Made by a program: the position numbers and the translations under genes | Shown here: positions 1 through 9,579 of the stretch, in pieces | Position numbering within the stretch: position 1 is the first letter of the stretch | Layout of the letters: each line of letters starts with the position of its first letter | Notes under the pieces: generated by a model | What the model was told of the DNA's origin: nothing | Seen by the model: the letters and a program-made list of their open reading frames with translations, nothing else | Databases searched by the model: none | NCBI RefSeq assembly: GCF_000956475.1 | Contig: NZ_JYJB01000006.1 | Location: 1-64,000, forward strand | Direction of reading: 5' to 3' | DNA: 64,000 nucleotides | Origin: Microbacterium hydrocarbonoxydans | GTDB taxonomy: Bacteria; Actinomycetota; Actinomycetes; Actinomycetales; Microbacteriaceae

Positions 1-118
1 TTTCGGCGGCCATAGCGTGAGGGAAACGCCCGGTCACATTCCGAACCCGGAAGCTAAGCCTCACAGCGCCGATGGTACTGCAGGGGGGACCCTGTGGGAG
101 AGTAGGACACCGCCGGAC
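1..118 (+). rRNA. rrf: 5S ribosomal RNA
   Basis: The sequence has the 5S signature: a 5' end TTCGGCGG that pairs with the 3' end CCGCCGGA at 110-117, the loop CCGAACCCGGAAGCTAAG near 42-59, and GATGGTACTGC near 71-81. It is the last gene of an rRNA operon whose 16S and 23S lie before the window. The exact 5' end may lie at or just before base 1. A strong hairpin terminator follows directly. Confidence 0.95.
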
Positions 119-129
119 TTCTTTTAAAC

Positions 130-163
130 AAGAAAGACCACCCAAAGCTGGGTGGTCTTTCTT
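130..163 (+). terminator. rRNA operon terminator hairpin
   Basis: A perfect 14-bp stem (AAGAAAGACCACCC at 130-143 and its complement at 150-163) encloses a 6-nt loop, AAAGCT. It follows the 5S rRNA by about a dozen bases. The right arm ends in a T-rich stretch (TCTTTCTT), as expected for intrinsic termination of the rRNA operon. Confidence 0.9.
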
Positions 164-230
164 GCGTTAACGGTGCAAACGCCGCACGAGCAACGTGAGG
201 ATTCGCTGCGCAACGACGGCTGTCGTTCCG

Positions 231-1004
231 TCAGCGCTTGAGTCGCGTCTCGAGAGTCGCGGCGGTCGATCCGACGGCATCCGCCAGTGCGCCCTGGTCG
301 AGGTCGCCGTCGGCCCAGGTCACCGCCACCGCGGCGATCGGCCAGCCCGTATGATCGTGCACTGCGACTCCGACGCTGCGCAGCCCGTCGGCGACCTCGC
401 TGTCCTCCGTCGCGTACCCGCGGGCGCGGACTTCGCGCAGCAATTCGCGCAGTTCGCGAGGCGTACGAGGCCCGAGCCCGGTGCGGTCAGGGAACGCGGA
501 GGCGCTGGGGTACAGGGCGCGCACCTGCTCGCGCGGGAGTGAGGCGAGCATCGCCCGTCCGGACGCGGTGAGATGCGCCGGCAGCCGGACTCCCACGTCG
601 GTGATCAGGGCTGGCCGTCGCGGGGCGCGCTCCTCGACGATGTAGAGGACGTCGCCTCCGCTCATGACCGCCAGGTGCGCGCTCTCGCCGAGACGGTCGG
701 AGAGCGCCGCGACCAGCGGGCGTCCTACTCGCGCGAGCGGCTGCTGTCTTGCGTACCCTCCGGCGAGCTCGAACGCAGAGGTTCCCAGCCCCCATCGGCG
801 ATCTTCGCGCAGGTGCAGGACGAACCCGTGAGTCGCGAGCGTGGTGAGCAAGTGATAGACGGTGGATCGCGGGAGCGAGAGCTCTCTCGCAATGGCGGAT
901 GCCGCGACCGGCGCCGGGCGGCCCGCGAGGTAGCGCAGGATGCGCAACGTGTTCTCGGCCGCGGGCACCTGGGAGGAGCCGGCATCCGAAATGTCTGGGA
1001 TCAC
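231..1004 (-). CDS. IclR-family regulator, probable hut repressor
   Basis: A transcription factor of about 257 residues with an N-terminal winged helix (AENTLRILRYLA..., then LPRSTVYHLLTTL as the recognition helix, about residues 15-65) and a C-terminal IclR effector domain with the segments HLAVMSGGDVLYI, GRAMLA and the late SVGVAV motif. It is divergent from hutH, so it most likely controls histidine catabolism; urocanate or another pathway intermediate is the obvious candidate ligand (inference). The start is uncertain: GTG at 1004 gives a normal family length, but it lies inside the palindrome 992-1009, and TTG at 1010 is the better spaced from an AGGGGA ribosome site. Open frame continues upstream into hutH and is rejected as coding. 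Confidence 0.85.
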   Translation of the reverse strand: MIPDISDAGSSQVPAAENTLRILRYLAGRPAPVAASAIARELSLPRSTVYHLLTTLATHGFVLHLREDRRWGLGTSAFELAGGYARQQPLARVGRPLVAALSDRLGESAHLAVMSGGDVLYIVEERAPRRPALITDVGVRLPAHLTASGRAMLASLPREQVRALYPSASAFPDRTGLGPRTPRELRELLREVRARGYATEDSEVADGLRSVGVAVHDHTGWPIAAVAVTWADGDLDQGALADAVGSTAATLETRLKR

Positions 1005-1009
1005 AGACA
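992..1009. promoter_or_regulatory. Palindrome between iclR and hutH, candidate operator
   Basis: TGTCTG and CAGACA arms (6 bp, perfect) are separated by six bases in the divergent iclR-hutH gap, about 55 bp upstream of the hutH start. Position and symmetry suit an IclR-type operator controlling both directions. Binding is inferred only. Confidence 0.45.
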
Positions 1010-1062
1010 AAGGATGACACGATCCCCTGCCTCGCGCGACCTCCACGGTGTGGAATCGAGAT

Positions 1063-2628
1063 ATGAGTGATCTGCCCGCAGTCCTGGTCGGCACCGCACC
1101 GCTGAGCCCCGCCGACGTCGTCGCCGTCGTGCGCCACGGCGCACCTGTCGTCATCGCCCCCGACGCACTCGAGCGCGTCGCCGCGACCCGCAGCGTGATC
1201 GACGGTCTCGCCGCCGATCCGAACCCGCACTACGGCGTCTCCACCGGGTTCGGCGCTCTCGCGACGACCTTCATCGCTCCGGATCGCCGCCGGCAGCTGC
1301 AGGCGAGCCTCATCCGGTCGCACGCCGCCGGCACCGGGCCAGAGGTCGAGCGTGAGGTCGTCCGCGGGCTGCAGCTGCTTCGCCTGCAGACGCTCGCCTC
1401 TGGGCGCACGGGTGTGCGGCCGGTCGTGGTCGAGACCTACGCGGCGCTGCTGAACGCCGGCATCACGCCGATCGTGCGCGAGTACGGTTCGCTCGGCTGC
1501 TCGGGCGACCTCGCCCCCCTGGCCCACATCGCTCTCGCGACCATGGGAGAGGGCGAGGTCCGCGTTCATGACTTCCGGTCATCGAGTGAGCGAACCGAGA
1601 CGGAATCAGTTCCGGCATCCGAGGCTCTCGCCGCCGCCGGCATCGAGCCGCTCACGCTCGTCGAGAAGGAGGGCCTCGCCCTCATCAACGGCACCGACGG
1701 GATGCTGGGCATGCTCGTGCTCGCGCTGCACGATCTCGAAGAGCTGCTCATCACCGCCGACATCGCGGCCGCGATGTCGATCGAGTCGCAGCTCGGGACG
1801 GATGCCGTCTTCGCCGCCGATCTGATGGCACTGCGTCCGCAGGTCGGGCAGGCCGCGTCGGCCGCGAATCTTCGCGCCTTCCTCGGAGACTCGCCGATCG
1901 TGCACAGCCACAAGGGCCCCGAGGACGGGCGGGTCCAAGACGCGTATTCGCTGCGCTGCTCGCCCCAGGTGCACGGCGCCGCTCGTGACACGATGGGCTA
2001 CGCCGCGACCATCGCCGGTCGTGAGCTCGCGAGCGTGATCGACAACCCGATCATCACGATCGACGGCCGCATCGAATCCAACGGAAACTTCCACGGCGCA
2101 CCGGTCGCCGCGGTGCTCGACTTCCTGGCCATCTCGGTCGCCGATGTCGCCTCGGTCTCGGAGCGCCGCACCGATCGCGCACTCGACCCCGCACGCAACC
2201 ACGGACTGCCTCCGTTCCTCGCCGACGAGGTCGGGGTCGACTCGGGCCTCATGATCGCACAGTACGCTGCGGCCGGCATCGTGTCGGAGCTCAAGCGGCT
2301 CGCGGCACCGGCATCCGTCGACTCCATCCCGTCGTCGGCGATGCAGGAGGACCATGTCTCGATGGGCTGGGCCGCCGGCCGCAAGCTCCGCCGCGCGATC
2401 GACGGCCTGGGGCGGGTGCTCGCGATCGAGATCCTCACCGGCGCGCGCGCACTCGACCTGCGCGCGCCGCTCGAAGCGGGCCCCGCCACCGGCGCCGTGC
2501 GCGATCTCGTCCGCACGGTCGCCGCTGGTCCCGGTCCGGACCGCTTCCTCTCTCCCGACATGGAGGCCGTGACAGCGCTCGTGCAGTCCGGCGCCATCGC
2601 ACGCATCGCAAAGGAGCACGTGAAATGA
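1063..2628 (+). CDS. hutH: Histidine ammonia-lyase (histidase)
   Basis: Cytosolic enzyme that removes ammonia from L-histidine to give urocanate, the first step of the hut pathway. The 521-residue length is normal for the family. The self-processing MIO cofactor segment reads [14 protein letters not shown], with Cys146-Ser147-Gly148 in place of the more usual Ala-Ser-Gly; serine and glycine, which form the ring, are kept. The early motif [10 protein letters not shown] and the downstream NPIITIDG and SGNFHGAP-like SNGNFHGAP segments are also typical. ATG at 1063 is preferred over GTG at 1048 because the protein then begins at the usual point. The stop overlaps hutU by four bases (ATGA), so the two are translationally coupled. 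Confidence 0.97.
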   Translation: MSDLPAVLVGTAPLSPADVVAVVRHGAPVVIAPDALERVAATRSVIDGLAADPNPHYGVSTGFGALATTFIAPDRRRQLQASLIRSHAAGTGPEVEREVVRGLQLLRLQTLASGRTGVRPVVVETYAALLNAGITPIVREYGSLGCSGDLAPLAHIALATMGEGEVRVHDFRSSSERTETESVPASEALAAAGIEPLTLVEKEGLALINGTDGMLGMLVLALHDLEELLITADIAAAMSIESQLGTDAVFAADLMALRPQVGQAASAANLRAFLGDSPIVHSHKGPEDGRVQDAYSLRCSPQVHGAARDTMGYAATIAGRELASVIDNPIITIDGRIESNGNFHGAPVAAVLDFLAISVADVASVSERRTDRALDPARNHGLPPFLADEVGVDSGLMIAQYAAAGIVSELKRLAAPASVDSIPSSAMQEDHVSMGWAAGRKLRRAIDGLGRVLAIEILTGARALDLRAPLEAGPATGAVRDLVRTVAAGPGPDRFLSPDMEAVTALVQSGAIARIAKEHVK

Positions 2629-4280
2629 GCACGACCCACACGAACATCCGGGCGCCGCGCGGCAACCAGCGCACCGCCAAGAGCTGGGGCGCGGAGGCCG
2701 CCAAGCGGATGCTGATGAACAACCTCGACCCCGAGGTCGCCGAGCACCCCGAGGACCTGGTGGTCTACGGCGGCACCGGCAGGGCCGCCCGCAGCTGGGA
2801 GGCGTACGACGCGATCGTCCGCACGCTCGACGAGCTGGAGCCCGACGAGACGCTGCTCGTGCAGTCCGGCAAGCCGGTCGGCGTGTTCCGCACGCACGAG
2901 TGGGCACCGCGCGTGCTCATCGCCAACTCGAACCTCGTCGGAGACTGGGCGACGTGGCCCGAGTTCCGCCGCCTCGAGCAGCTCGGCCTCATGATGTACG
3001 GCCAGATGACGGCCGGGTCGTGGATCTACATCGGATCGCAGGGGATCCTGCAGGGCACCTATGAGACCTTCGCTGCCGTCGCGCGGTCGCTGGGCAGGGA
3101 GTCGCTCAAGGGCACCCTGTCGCTCACCGGCGGCGCGGGTGGCATGGGCGGCGCGCAGCCGCTCGCCGTCACCATGAACGACGGTGCCGTGCTGATCGTC
3201 GACGTCGACGAGAGCCGTCTCGCCCGCCGCGTCGACCATGGCTACCTCGACGTCTACTACACCGACCTCGACGAGGCCATCGCCCGTGCGGTCGCGGCCA
3301 AGGAGGCCGGCGAGGCGCTGTCGGTCGGCATCGTCGGCAACGCCGCCGAGGTGTTCCCCGAGCTGTTCCGCCGGGGTGTGCCGATCGACATCGTCACCGA
3401 CCAGACCAGCGCCCACGACCCGCTCGCCTACCTGCCGATCGGCATCGCGGTCGCTGACTGGAAGGCCGAGGCCGAGCGTGACCCCGAGGAGTTCACCCGT
3501 CGCTCGCGCGAGTCCATGGCCGCGCACGTCGAGGCGATGGTCGCCTTCCAGGATGCCGGCGCCGCGGTGTTCGACTACGGCAACTCGATCCGCGCCGAAG
3601 CAGTGCTCGGCGGCTTCGACCGGGCCTTCGAGTTCCCCGGCTTCGTGCCCGCGTACATCCGCCCGCAGTTCGAAGAGGGCCGCGGTCCGTTCCGCTGGGC
3701 CGCGCTCTCGGGCGACCCGGAGGACATCCGCAAGACCGACCGCGCGATCGCCGAGCTGTTCCCCGAAGACGCGGCCCTACACCGCTGGCTCGAGAAGGCA
3801 GGGGAGAAGGTGCACTTCGAGGGGCTGCCCGCCCGCATCTGCTGGCTCGGCTACAAGGAGCGCCACCTCGCGGGCCTCAAGTTCAACGAGATGGTCGCCT
3901 CGGGTGAGCTCTCCGCTCCGATCGTGATCGGCCGCGACCACCTCGACTCGGGCTCCGTCGCCTCGCCCTACCGCGAGACCGAGGCCATGAAGGACGGCTC
4001 GGACGCGATCGCCGACTGGCCGCTGCTGAACGCGCTGCTGAACACGGCATCCGGTGCGAGCTGGGTGTCGCTGCACCACGGCGGCGGCGTCGGAATCGGC
4101 CGCTCCATCCACGCCGGTCAGGTCACGGTCGCAGACGGTACGCCGCTCGCGGCCGAGAAGCTCGAGCGCGTGCTCACGAACGATCCGGGCACCGGAGTCA
4201 TGCGTCACGTCGACGCCGGCTACGACCACGCGAAAGACATCGCGCGGGAGCGCGGACTCAAGGTCCCGATGGGACTCTGA
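2625..4280 (+). CDS. hutU: Urocanate hydratase
   Basis: Second hut enzyme, converting urocanate to 4-imidazolone-5-propionate with tightly bound NAD+. The 551 residues match the family length. The NAD-binding loop is seen as [14 protein letters not shown] (about residue 170), and the conserved start region [17 protein letters not shown] and the C-terminal [16 protein letters not shown] are present. It begins inside the hutH stop codon (ATGA) and is followed by an 81-bp gap that holds a long hairpin before hutI. Confidence 0.97.
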   Translation: MSTTHTNIRAPRGNQRTAKSWGAEAAKRMLMNNLDPEVAEHPEDLVVYGGTGRAARSWEAYDAIVRTLDELEPDETLLVQSGKPVGVFRTHEWAPRVLIANSNLVGDWATWPEFRRLEQLGLMMYGQMTAGSWIYIGSQGILQGTYETFAAVARSLGRESLKGTLSLTGGAGGMGGAQPLAVTMNDGAVLIVDVDESRLARRVDHGYLDVYYTDLDEAIARAVAAKEAGEALSVGIVGNAAEVFPELFRRGVPIDIVTDQTSAHDPLAYLPIGIAVADWKAEAERDPEEFTRRSRESMAAHVEAMVAFQDAGAAVFDYGNSIRAEAVLGGFDRAFEFPGFVPAYIRPQFEEGRGPFRWAALSGDPEDIRKTDRAIAELFPEDAALHRWLEKAGEKVHFEGLPARICWLGYKERHLAGLKFNEMVASGELSAPIVIGRDHLDSGSVASPYRETEAMKDGSDAIADWPLLNALLNTASGASWVSLHHGGGVGIGRSIHAGQVTVADGTPLAAEKLERVLTNDPGTGVMRHVDAGYDHAKDIARERGLKVPMGL

Positions 4281-4290
4281 CACCGGACCG

Positions 4291-4341
4291 CGTCCCGCTC
4301 TGCTCTTCCGGTCGGGGGACTTCACGGAGCAGAGTGGGACG
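4291..4341 (+). terminator. Hairpin between hutU and hutI
   Basis: Arms of 15 bp (4291-4305 and 4327-4341, one mismatch; CGTCCCGCTCTGCTC against its near complement) enclose a 21-nt loop, just after the hutU stop and about 20 bp before the hutI start. There is no T-tract. It could be a processing or mRNA-stability element or a weak attenuator that sets different amounts of HutHU and HutIG. The role is inference. Confidence 0.5.
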
Positions 4342-4361
4342 CACCCATCTGCGAAGGCGAC

Positions 4362-5525
4362 ATGCGCACACTCATCACGAACATCGGCGAGCTGACCACG
4401 AACGCAGCAGGCTCTGCGGCCCCGCACCACGCCGTGCAGGATGCGGCTGTGCTCATGGAGGACGGTCTGATCACCTGGGTCGGCCGGGCTGATGAGGCGC
4501 CCGGTGCGGAAGAGATCATCGACGCCGAGGGCCGCGCCGTGATCCCCGGCTTCGTGGACAGCCACAGCCACCTGGTGTTCGGCGGTGACCGCGCTGCCGA
4601 GTTCGAGGCGCGGATGGCAGGCCAGAAGTACGCGGCAGGCGGCATCCGCTCGACCGTCGCAGCCACCCGCGCCGCCACCGACGACGAACTGCGCGCACGA
4701 CTGCGCGGCTTTCTCGACGAGATGCACGCACAGGGCACCACGACCGTCGAGATCAAGAGCGGCTACGGTCTCGACGTCGAGACCGAGGAGCGACTCGTTC
4801 GTCTCGCGGCCGAGGTGACGCCCGAGGTCACCTTCCTTGGGGCCCACGTCGTGCCGGCCGACTACGCCGACGACCCCGAGGGCTATGTCGATCTCGTCAC
4901 GGGGCCGATGCTCGAGGCGTGCGCGCCGCACGCGAGGTGGATCGACGTCTTCTGCGAGACCGGCGCCTTCTCCGTCGAGCAGTCGCGGCGCGTGCTCGAG
5001 GCCGGCATCGCCCGCGGGCTCGCACCGCGGGTGCACGCCAGCCAGCTCGGCCCAGGGGGCGGGGTCCAGCTTGCGGTCGAGCTGGGCGCGGCATCCATCG
5101 ACCACGGCACCTATCTGACGGATGACGACGTGGCGGCGCTCGCCGCGTCCGAGACCGTGCTGACTCTCCTGCCGGGGGTCGAGTTCTCGACCCGTCAGCC
5201 GTATCCGGACGCGCGCCGTCTGATCGATGCCGGGGTCACGGTGGCACTCGCGTGCGACACGAATCCGGGCTCGAGCTTCACCAGCTCGATGCCGTTCTGC
5301 ATCGCGGTCGCGGTGCGCGACATGGGCATGACCCCCGCCGAGGCCGTCTGGGCCGCGACCGCGGGGGGCGCAAGGGCTCTCCGGCGCGAGGACATCGGCG
5401 TCATCGCGCCGGGGTACCGGGCGGATCTGGTGCTGCTCAGGGCGCCGTCGCGGATTCACCTGGCCTACCGGCCAGGGGTGCCGCTCGTCGAGCGGGTGTG
5501 GAAGGACGGCGTGCAGGTCGCCTGA
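4362..5525 (+). CDS. hutI: Imidazolonepropionase
   Basis: Third hut enzyme; hydrolyses 4-imidazolone-5-propionate to N-formimino-L-glutamate. It is an amidohydrolase of 387 residues. Metal and substrate motifs appear in the expected order: the HxH motif in [10 protein letters not shown] (about residue 65), the GAHVVP strand, HASQLG, the histidine in DHGTYL and the aspartate in [11 protein letters not shown] at 4362 has the ribosome site GAAGG seven bases upstream. It follows hutU after the hairpin and precedes hutG by 72 bp, in the same direction. Confidence 0.96.
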   Translation: MRTLITNIGELTTNAAGSAAPHHAVQDAAVLMEDGLITWVGRADEAPGAEEIIDAEGRAVIPGFVDSHSHLVFGGDRAAEFEARMAGQKYAAGGIRSTVAATRAATDDELRARLRGFLDEMHAQGTTTVEIKSGYGLDVETEERLVRLAAEVTPEVTFLGAHVVPADYADDPEGYVDLVTGPMLEACAPHARWIDVFCETGAFSVEQSRRVLEAGIARGLAPRVHASQLGPGGGVQLAVELGAASIDHGTYLTDDDVAALAASETVLTLLPGVEFSTRQPYPDARRLIDAGVTVALACDTNPGSSFTSSMPFCIAVAVRDMGMTPAEAVWAATAGGARALRREDIGVIAPGYRADLVLLRAPSRIHLAYRPGVPLVERVWKDGVQVA

Positions 5526-5597
5526 GCTGTGCGCGCTGTCGACGTGCGCGAGCGAGCAGAGGAGCAGCGCGGGCAGCGCCCGCGGGAACGGAGAATC

Positions 5598-6527
5598 ATG
5601 GCACTGACTCATAGCGTGCGTGCGCCGCTGGCTCACGACGAACTCTGGCCGCGGGCAGGATCCTGGCCCGCCTTCGCCGCCGGGGAGAAGGCGGATGCCG
5701 TGCTCCTCGGCGTCCCGGCCTGGCGTACGTCGCTGTCGCCGACGGGTGCGCATGCGACGCCGGCCGCGATCCGCGACGCGCTGCCGCGCTACAGCGCGAC
5801 CCTGATGGGGCCGCCGGTGATCGATCTGAACGAGGCGCTGCACATCGTCGATGCCGGTGACATCGACGAACCCGACGGCGATGACGGCATCGCCGCGACG
5901 ATCGCGCGGGTGGCCGAGCTCGCCGATGCCGCGCCCCTCGTCATCGCGCTCGGAGGCGACAACTCGCTGACCTATCCCGTCGCCAGAGGCGCCGGGGCCA
6001 CCGGACTGATCACGATCGACGCGCATTTCGACCTGCGCGACGGGGTGTCGAACGGCTCGCCCGTGCGTCGTCTGGTGCAGGATGCGCCTGCGGCCGAGCG
6101 CATCGACCCGACGCGCATCGTGCAGATCGGCATCGCCGACTTCGCGAACTCGGCCGCCTACGCTCGGCGCGCAGCGGAGTGGGGCATCCGCGTGATCACG
6201 CTCGACGAGCTGCGCCGTCGGGGCATCGTCGATGTCGCGGCCGAGGCTCTCGAGATCGCCGGAGCCGGAGCGGATTCCCGCATCCACCTCGATGTCGATG
6301 TCGACGCCGCCGACCGCTCGGTCGCACCGGGATGCCCCGCGAGCGTGCCGGGAGGTCTTGCCGCCTGGGAGCTGCGGGCGCTGGTGCGCGCGCTCGCCGG
6401 GAGCGAGCAACTGGTCAGCGCCGATCTCGCCGAGGTCGACGCCACTGCCGACACGGAGGATCAGCGCACCGTGCGTCTCGCCGCACTGTGCGTCTTGGAA
6501 CTGCTTGCGGGGTTGGCGGGGCGCTGA
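5598..6527 (+). CDS. hutG: Formimidoylglutamase, arginase family (HutG)
   Basis: Likely hydrolyses N-formiminoglutamate to glutamate and formamide, the last hut step. Ureohydrolase metal motifs are DAHFDLRD and the later DVDVDAAD. The first motif reads GGDNSLT, with Asn where arginases and agmatinases have the metal-binding His of GGDHS. ATG at 5598 is preferred: it follows a GGAACGGAGAAT ribosome site, whereas the upstream in-frame extension has no similarity to the family. The product has 309 residues. The last dozen codons form the first copy of a 54-bp tandem repeat that runs on beyond the stop. As the fourth enzyme of a complete operon the assignment is firm despite the Asn. Confidence 0.9.
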   Translation: MALTHSVRAPLAHDELWPRAGSWPAFAAGEKADAVLLGVPAWRTSLSPTGAHATPAAIRDALPRYSATLMGPPVIDLNEALHIVDAGDIDEPDGDDGIAATIARVAELADAAPLVIALGGDNSLTYPVARGAGATGLITIDAHFDLRDGVSNGSPVRRLVQDAPAAERIDPTRIVQIGIADFANSAAYARRAAEWGIRVITLDELRRRGIVDVAAEALEIAGAGADSRIHLDVDVDAADRSVAPGCPASVPGGLAAWELRALVRALAGSEQLVSADLAEVDATADTEDQRTVRLAALCVLELLAGLAGR

Positions 6528-6686
6528 CGCGGGACCGATGCCTGCGTCTTGGAACTGCTTGCGGGGTTGGCGGGGCGCTGACGCGGGACCGATGCCTGCG
6601 TCTTGGAACTGCTTGCGGGTTGGCGGGGCGCTGACGTGGGACCGACGCCTGTGCCTTGGAACTGCTTGCGGGGTTGGCGGGGCGCT
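6489..6686 (+). repeat. 54-bp tandem repeat across the hutG 3' end
   Basis: A 54-bp unit beginning TGCGTCTTGGAACTGC occurs 3.7 times, at 6489, 6543, 6597 and 6650. Copies 1 and 2 are almost identical; copy 3 has lost one G (53 bp), and copies 3 and 4 carry a few substitutions. Copy 1 holds the last codons and stop of hutG; the rest fill the gap to the convergent TauE-like gene. The unit is 18 codons long, so shorter open frames read through it as repeats; these are not taken as genes. Confidence 0.95.
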
Positions 6687-6692
6687 AGGTTC

Positions 6693-7442
6693 TCAGAACA
6701 GCAGGTACGCCGCTCCCACGATCGTCAGCACGATCACGAGCCTCTCGAACAGCTGCTGCGGAATGCGCTTCGCGATGCGCAGACCCACGAGCGCTCCCGC
6801 CACCACGAGCGGCGTGAGCGCCAGATCCATCAGCAGCACCTGAGGCGTGAACAGCCCCAGCCCCGCGAGGAACGGCACCTTCACGAGGTTGACGATCGCG
6901 AAGAACCACGCCGAGGTGCCGAGGAACACCTGCACCTGCGTGCGCGTCGCAAGGAAGTACATCGCCATGACGGGTCCGCCCGCGTTCGCGACCATCGTGG
7001 TGAATCCGCCGAGCGCGCCGTAGGTAGACGACAGCACGACGCCGCCGTGCACCGGAGGCGGAGCATCCGCTCTGTTCTGTCTCCACCGTCGCCAGAGCGT
7101 GATCGCGATCATCAGCAGGAGGATCACCCCCACCGCGCGACGCACGATGCCGTCGTCGGCGAGGGCGAGGAACAGGAACCCCGCGAGCAGACCGGCGATC
7201 ACGGCCGGTGCCAGCCGGAGCAGAGTCGGCCAGTGCGCGTGTCGGCGATAGGCGATCAGCGCGAAGACGTCGCCGACGATGAACAGCAGAAGCATCGCGG
7301 CTGTCGACGTGCGCGCGGGCAGCACCGCGGCGAACAGCACGACGGCGAGCGTCGCGCCGCCGGGGACGGCCGCCTTCGACAGTCCCGTGACGAGAGCGGC
7401 GAGGCCCAGAGCGATCCACGCCCAGACGCCGAGATCGATCAT
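6693..7442 (-). CDS. TauE/SafE-family membrane permease
   Basis: A 249-residue polytopic membrane protein of the TauE/SafE (sulfite/organosulfonate exporter) family. About seven or eight hydrophobic helices are visible, and the family repeat appears at the N-terminus ([20 protein letters not shown]) and again in the second half ([23 protein letters not shown]). The substrate cannot be told from sequence. The gene is convergent with hutG, ending seven bases past the tandem repeat, and no neighbour points to sulfur metabolism. Confidence 0.85.
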   Translation of the reverse strand: MIDLGVWAWIALGLAALVTGLSKAAVPGGATLAVVLFAAVLPARTSTAAMLLLFIVGDVFALIAYRRHAHWPTLLRLAPAVIAGLLAGFLFLALADDGIVRRAVGVILLLMIAITLWRRWRQNRADAPPPVHGGVVLSSTYGALGGFTTMVANAGGPVMAMYFLATRTQVQVFLGTSAWFFAIVNLVKVPFLAGLGLFTPQVLLMDLALTPLVVAGALVGLRIAKRIPQQLFERLVIVLTIVGAAYLLF

Positions 7443-7509
7443 CGGGGCTCCTTCGAGGGGGATGTCCCTATTCTCCCGCGGATGCCGAGGGGCGCGTCAC
7501 CGCCAGAGC

Positions 7510-8037
7510 TCACCGCCAGTGGTCGATCGCGCGCTTGGATTCCGCGAGCCCGAGACCCGTGTGCTCGCGGAACAGCTTGATGGCCTGGATCTGCTGGTTG
7601 GCGCTGAGGAGGTGGTCGATCTGCGCGGCTGCGGACACAGGCAGCATCGAGCGCGGGGAGCCCGACGTGACAGACGTCGCTGCGGCCGACGCGTGCGAGA
7701 CGGCGGCCAGGTGCGGCGCGGTCGTGCTGATCGACCAGTGGTCGATGCGGTCCTTCGCCTCTTTCAGGCCGACGCCCGTGTGCTGACGGTACAGCTTGAT
7801 CGCATGGATCCTCTGTCCGGCTGCGACCAGCCGATCGATCTCGGCGATCGCCGTAGGCGTGAGGCCGGATGCCGGGCTCGACGCCGAGGTGGCAGGAGCC
7901 GTGCGCGCCATCGTGGGCGACGGCGTGTACACCTGCGCCTCGGGTTCCTTCGGGCGCATTCCGCGCAGCGCCGCGACGAGGATGATGAGGCCGACGATGA
8001 CCACGATGACGATGCCGACCAGCAGCAGGAGCTCCAT
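7510..8037 (-). CDS. Membrane-anchored protein with two L7/L12-like domains
   Basis: A 175-residue protein with an N-terminal transmembrane helix (residues about 2-24, very Val/Ile/Leu rich), a Pro/Ala/Ser/Thr linker and two copies of a short helical domain: [19 protein letters not shown] (about 68-100) and [18 protein letters not shown] (about 143-173), each followed by a [14 protein letters not shown] tail. This resembles the C-terminal domain of ribosomal protein L7/L12 (TGLGLKEAK). The ATG at 8037 is chosen because it starts at the hydrophobic helix; the open frame runs far upstream only as antisense to rlmN. It is divergent from rlmN. Function unknown; the domains may bind a translation factor or simply reuse the fold. 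Confidence 0.75.
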   Translation of the reverse strand: MELLLLVGIVIVVIVGLIILVAALRGMRPKEPEAQVYTPSPTMARTAPATSASSPASGLTPTAIAEIDRLVAAGQRIHAIKLYRQHTGVGLKEAKDRIDHWSISTTAPHLAAVSHASAAATSVTSGSPRSMLPVSAAAQIDHLLSANQQIQAIKLFREHTGLGLAESKRAIDHWR

Positions 8038-8106
8038 GAGGCTCAGTCTAGGCAGGCCGTCCACGGTCCAGGCGCTTCCCACCCGGCACCGCGTACCCTG
8101 GAGGGT

Positions 8107-9441
8107 ATGACCGAGAATCCCCGCGCGCGCGAGACGCGCCCCGCGACAGCGCCCGCGCAGGGGAAGGTCCGCGCGACCGGCACCCAGGTGCGTCCTGATT
8201 CCCTTTCTGCGAACGGCTCCCAAGGGGCCGGCGCCCAAACCCAGGTGCGCCCCAAGACGGAGGGCTGGACGCAGCAGAAAGACGCCGAAGGACGCCCGCT
8301 GCTGCAGTTCGCGAGCCCGAAGCGCGGCAAGCCGCCCGTGCACCTCGCCGACCTCACCCCCGCTGAGCGCGTCGAGAAGGTCAAGGAACTGGGGCTGCCG
8401 GGTTATCGGGCGAAGCAGCTGTCGACGCATTACTTCACGCACTACACCTCGAACCCGGCAGACATGACGGATCTGCCCGCCGGCATCCGCGATGATCTCG
8501 TCGGCGGGATGCTCCCCTCGCTGCTCACCGAGGTGCGTCGCCTGGAGACCGACCGCGGCGACACGATCAAGTTCCTGTGGCGGCTGCATGACGGCGCGCT
8601 CGTCGAGTCGGTGCTCATGCGCTACCCGGGCCGCATCACGCTGTGCGTGTCGAGCCAGGCCGGCTGCGGCATGAACTGCCCGTTCTGCGCCACCGGCCAG
8701 GCCGGCCTCACGCGCAACATGTCGACCGCCGAGATCATCGAGCAGATCGTGCGCGCGAACCGCCTGATCGCCGAGGGCGGACTCGGAGGCAAGAAGGCCG
8801 ACGACCACTCGATGGAGCGCGTCAGCAACATCGTCTTCATGGGCATGGGCGAGCCGCTCGCGAACTACAAGCGCGTGATGGATGCCGTGCGCGTCATGGT
8901 GGCGGCGCAGCCCGACGGCCTCGGCATGAGCGCCCGAGGCATCACGGTCTCGACCGTCGGGCTGGTGCCGGCGATCAACAAGCTCGCCGACGAGGGCATC
9001 CCGGTGACCTTCGCGCTCTCGCTGCACGCACCGGACGACCACCTGCGCAATGAGCTGATCCCGGTGAACTCGCGCTGGAAGGTCGACGAGGCGCTCGACG
9101 CCGCGTACGGCTACTACGCGAAGACGGGCCGGCGCGTCTCGATCGAGTACGCGCTGATCAAGGACATGAACGACCACGCCTGGCGCGCCGACCTCCTGGC
9201 GGAGAAGCTGAACGCCCGCGGTCGCGGCTGGGTGCACGTGAACCCGATCCCGCTGAACCCGACGCCTGGTTCGATCTGGACCTCGTCCGACAAGGACGTG
9301 CAGAACGAGTTCGTGCGCCGTCTCAACGACGCCGGCATCCCGACGACCCTGCGCGACACCCGCGGCAAGGAGATCGACGGCGCATGCGGCCAGCTGGTCG
9401 CCACCACCGAGGACGAGGCCGCCGCTGCAGCGATCGGCTGA
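8107..9441 (+). CDS. rlmN: Dual-specificity RNA methyltransferase RlmN
   Basis: Radical-SAM enzyme that methylates C2 of A2503 in 23S rRNA and A37 in some tRNAs. The iron-sulfur motif Cys187-x3-Cys191-x2-Cys194 (CGMNCPFC) is clear, followed by GMGEPLANY and the SAM-binding TVSTVGLVP. The conserved C-terminal cysteine that carries the methyl intermediate is Cys427 in IDGACGQL. The protein has 444 residues, longer than E. coli RlmN because of a 65- to 70-residue polar N-terminal extension rich in Ala, Thr and Arg. ATG at 8107 has GGAGGG directly upstream. A strong hairpin follows at 9489-9524. Confidence 0.95.
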   Translation: MTENPRARETRPATAPAQGKVRATGTQVRPDSLSANGSQGAGAQTQVRPKTEGWTQQKDAEGRPLLQFASPKRGKPPVHLADLTPAERVEKVKELGLPGYRAKQLSTHYFTHYTSNPADMTDLPAGIRDDLVGGMLPSLLTEVRRLETDRGDTIKFLWRLHDGALVESVLMRYPGRITLCVSSQAGCGMNCPFCATGQAGLTRNMSTAEIIEQIVRANRLIAEGGLGGKKADDHSMERVSNIVFMGMGEPLANYKRVMDAVRVMVAAQPDGLGMSARGITVSTVGLVPAINKLADEGIPVTFALSLHAPDDHLRNELIPVNSRWKVDEALDAAYGYYAKTGRRVSIEYALIKDMNDHAWRADLLAEKLNARGRGWVHVNPIPLNPTPGSIWTSSDKDVQNEFVRRLNDAGIPTTLRDTRGKEIDGACGQLVATTEDEAAAAAIG

Positions 9442-9473
9442 GCTCGCCCCGTCTCGCTTCTCGACGGCGAGTG

Positions 9474-9559
9474 GTTCACAACTCCTCAAGAACGGGCCGG
9501 ATCCCTGCGGATCCGGCCCGTTCTGCGCTCGTGCGCCGGAAATATGAGGAGTTGTGAAC
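9474..9559. repeat. 86-bp palindromic element with inner terminator hairpin
   Basis: Outer arms GTTCACAACTCCTCA (9474-9488) and its exact complement (9545-9559) enclose an inner perfect 16-bp stem (9489-9504 with 9509-9524, loop CTGC). It lies between convergent rlmN and the flavin-reductase gene and should end transcription from rlmN. A second element of exactly the same length and sharing the start GTTCACAACTC lies at 16212-16297. Confidence 0.85.
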
Positions 9560-9579
9560 GTCCGAGCGGCGGGTCGAGG

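Noticed and set aside
1048..1062. GTG at 1048 as hutH start
   Set aside because: Adds five residues not expected in the family; ATG at 1063 begins at the usual point.
1005..1154. N-terminal extension of the IclR gene into hutH
   Set aside because: It would overlap the hutH start by about 90 bp and its residues are unlike any IclR protein.
3777..6410. An 877-codon open frame antisense to hutU-hutI-hutG
   Set aside because: It lies wholly opposite three certain genes and its translation is low-complexity Arg/Asp/Gly/His with no family features; long antisense frames are normal at this GC content.
6489..6686. The tandem repeat as a CRISPR array
   Set aside because: Units are directly adjacent with no unique spacers and begin within a coding sequence.
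6179..6843. Plus-strand frames that read through the 54-bp repeat as repeated peptides
   Set aside because: They exist only because the unit is 18 codons long; they overlap hutG and the TauE-like gene and have no ribosome site.
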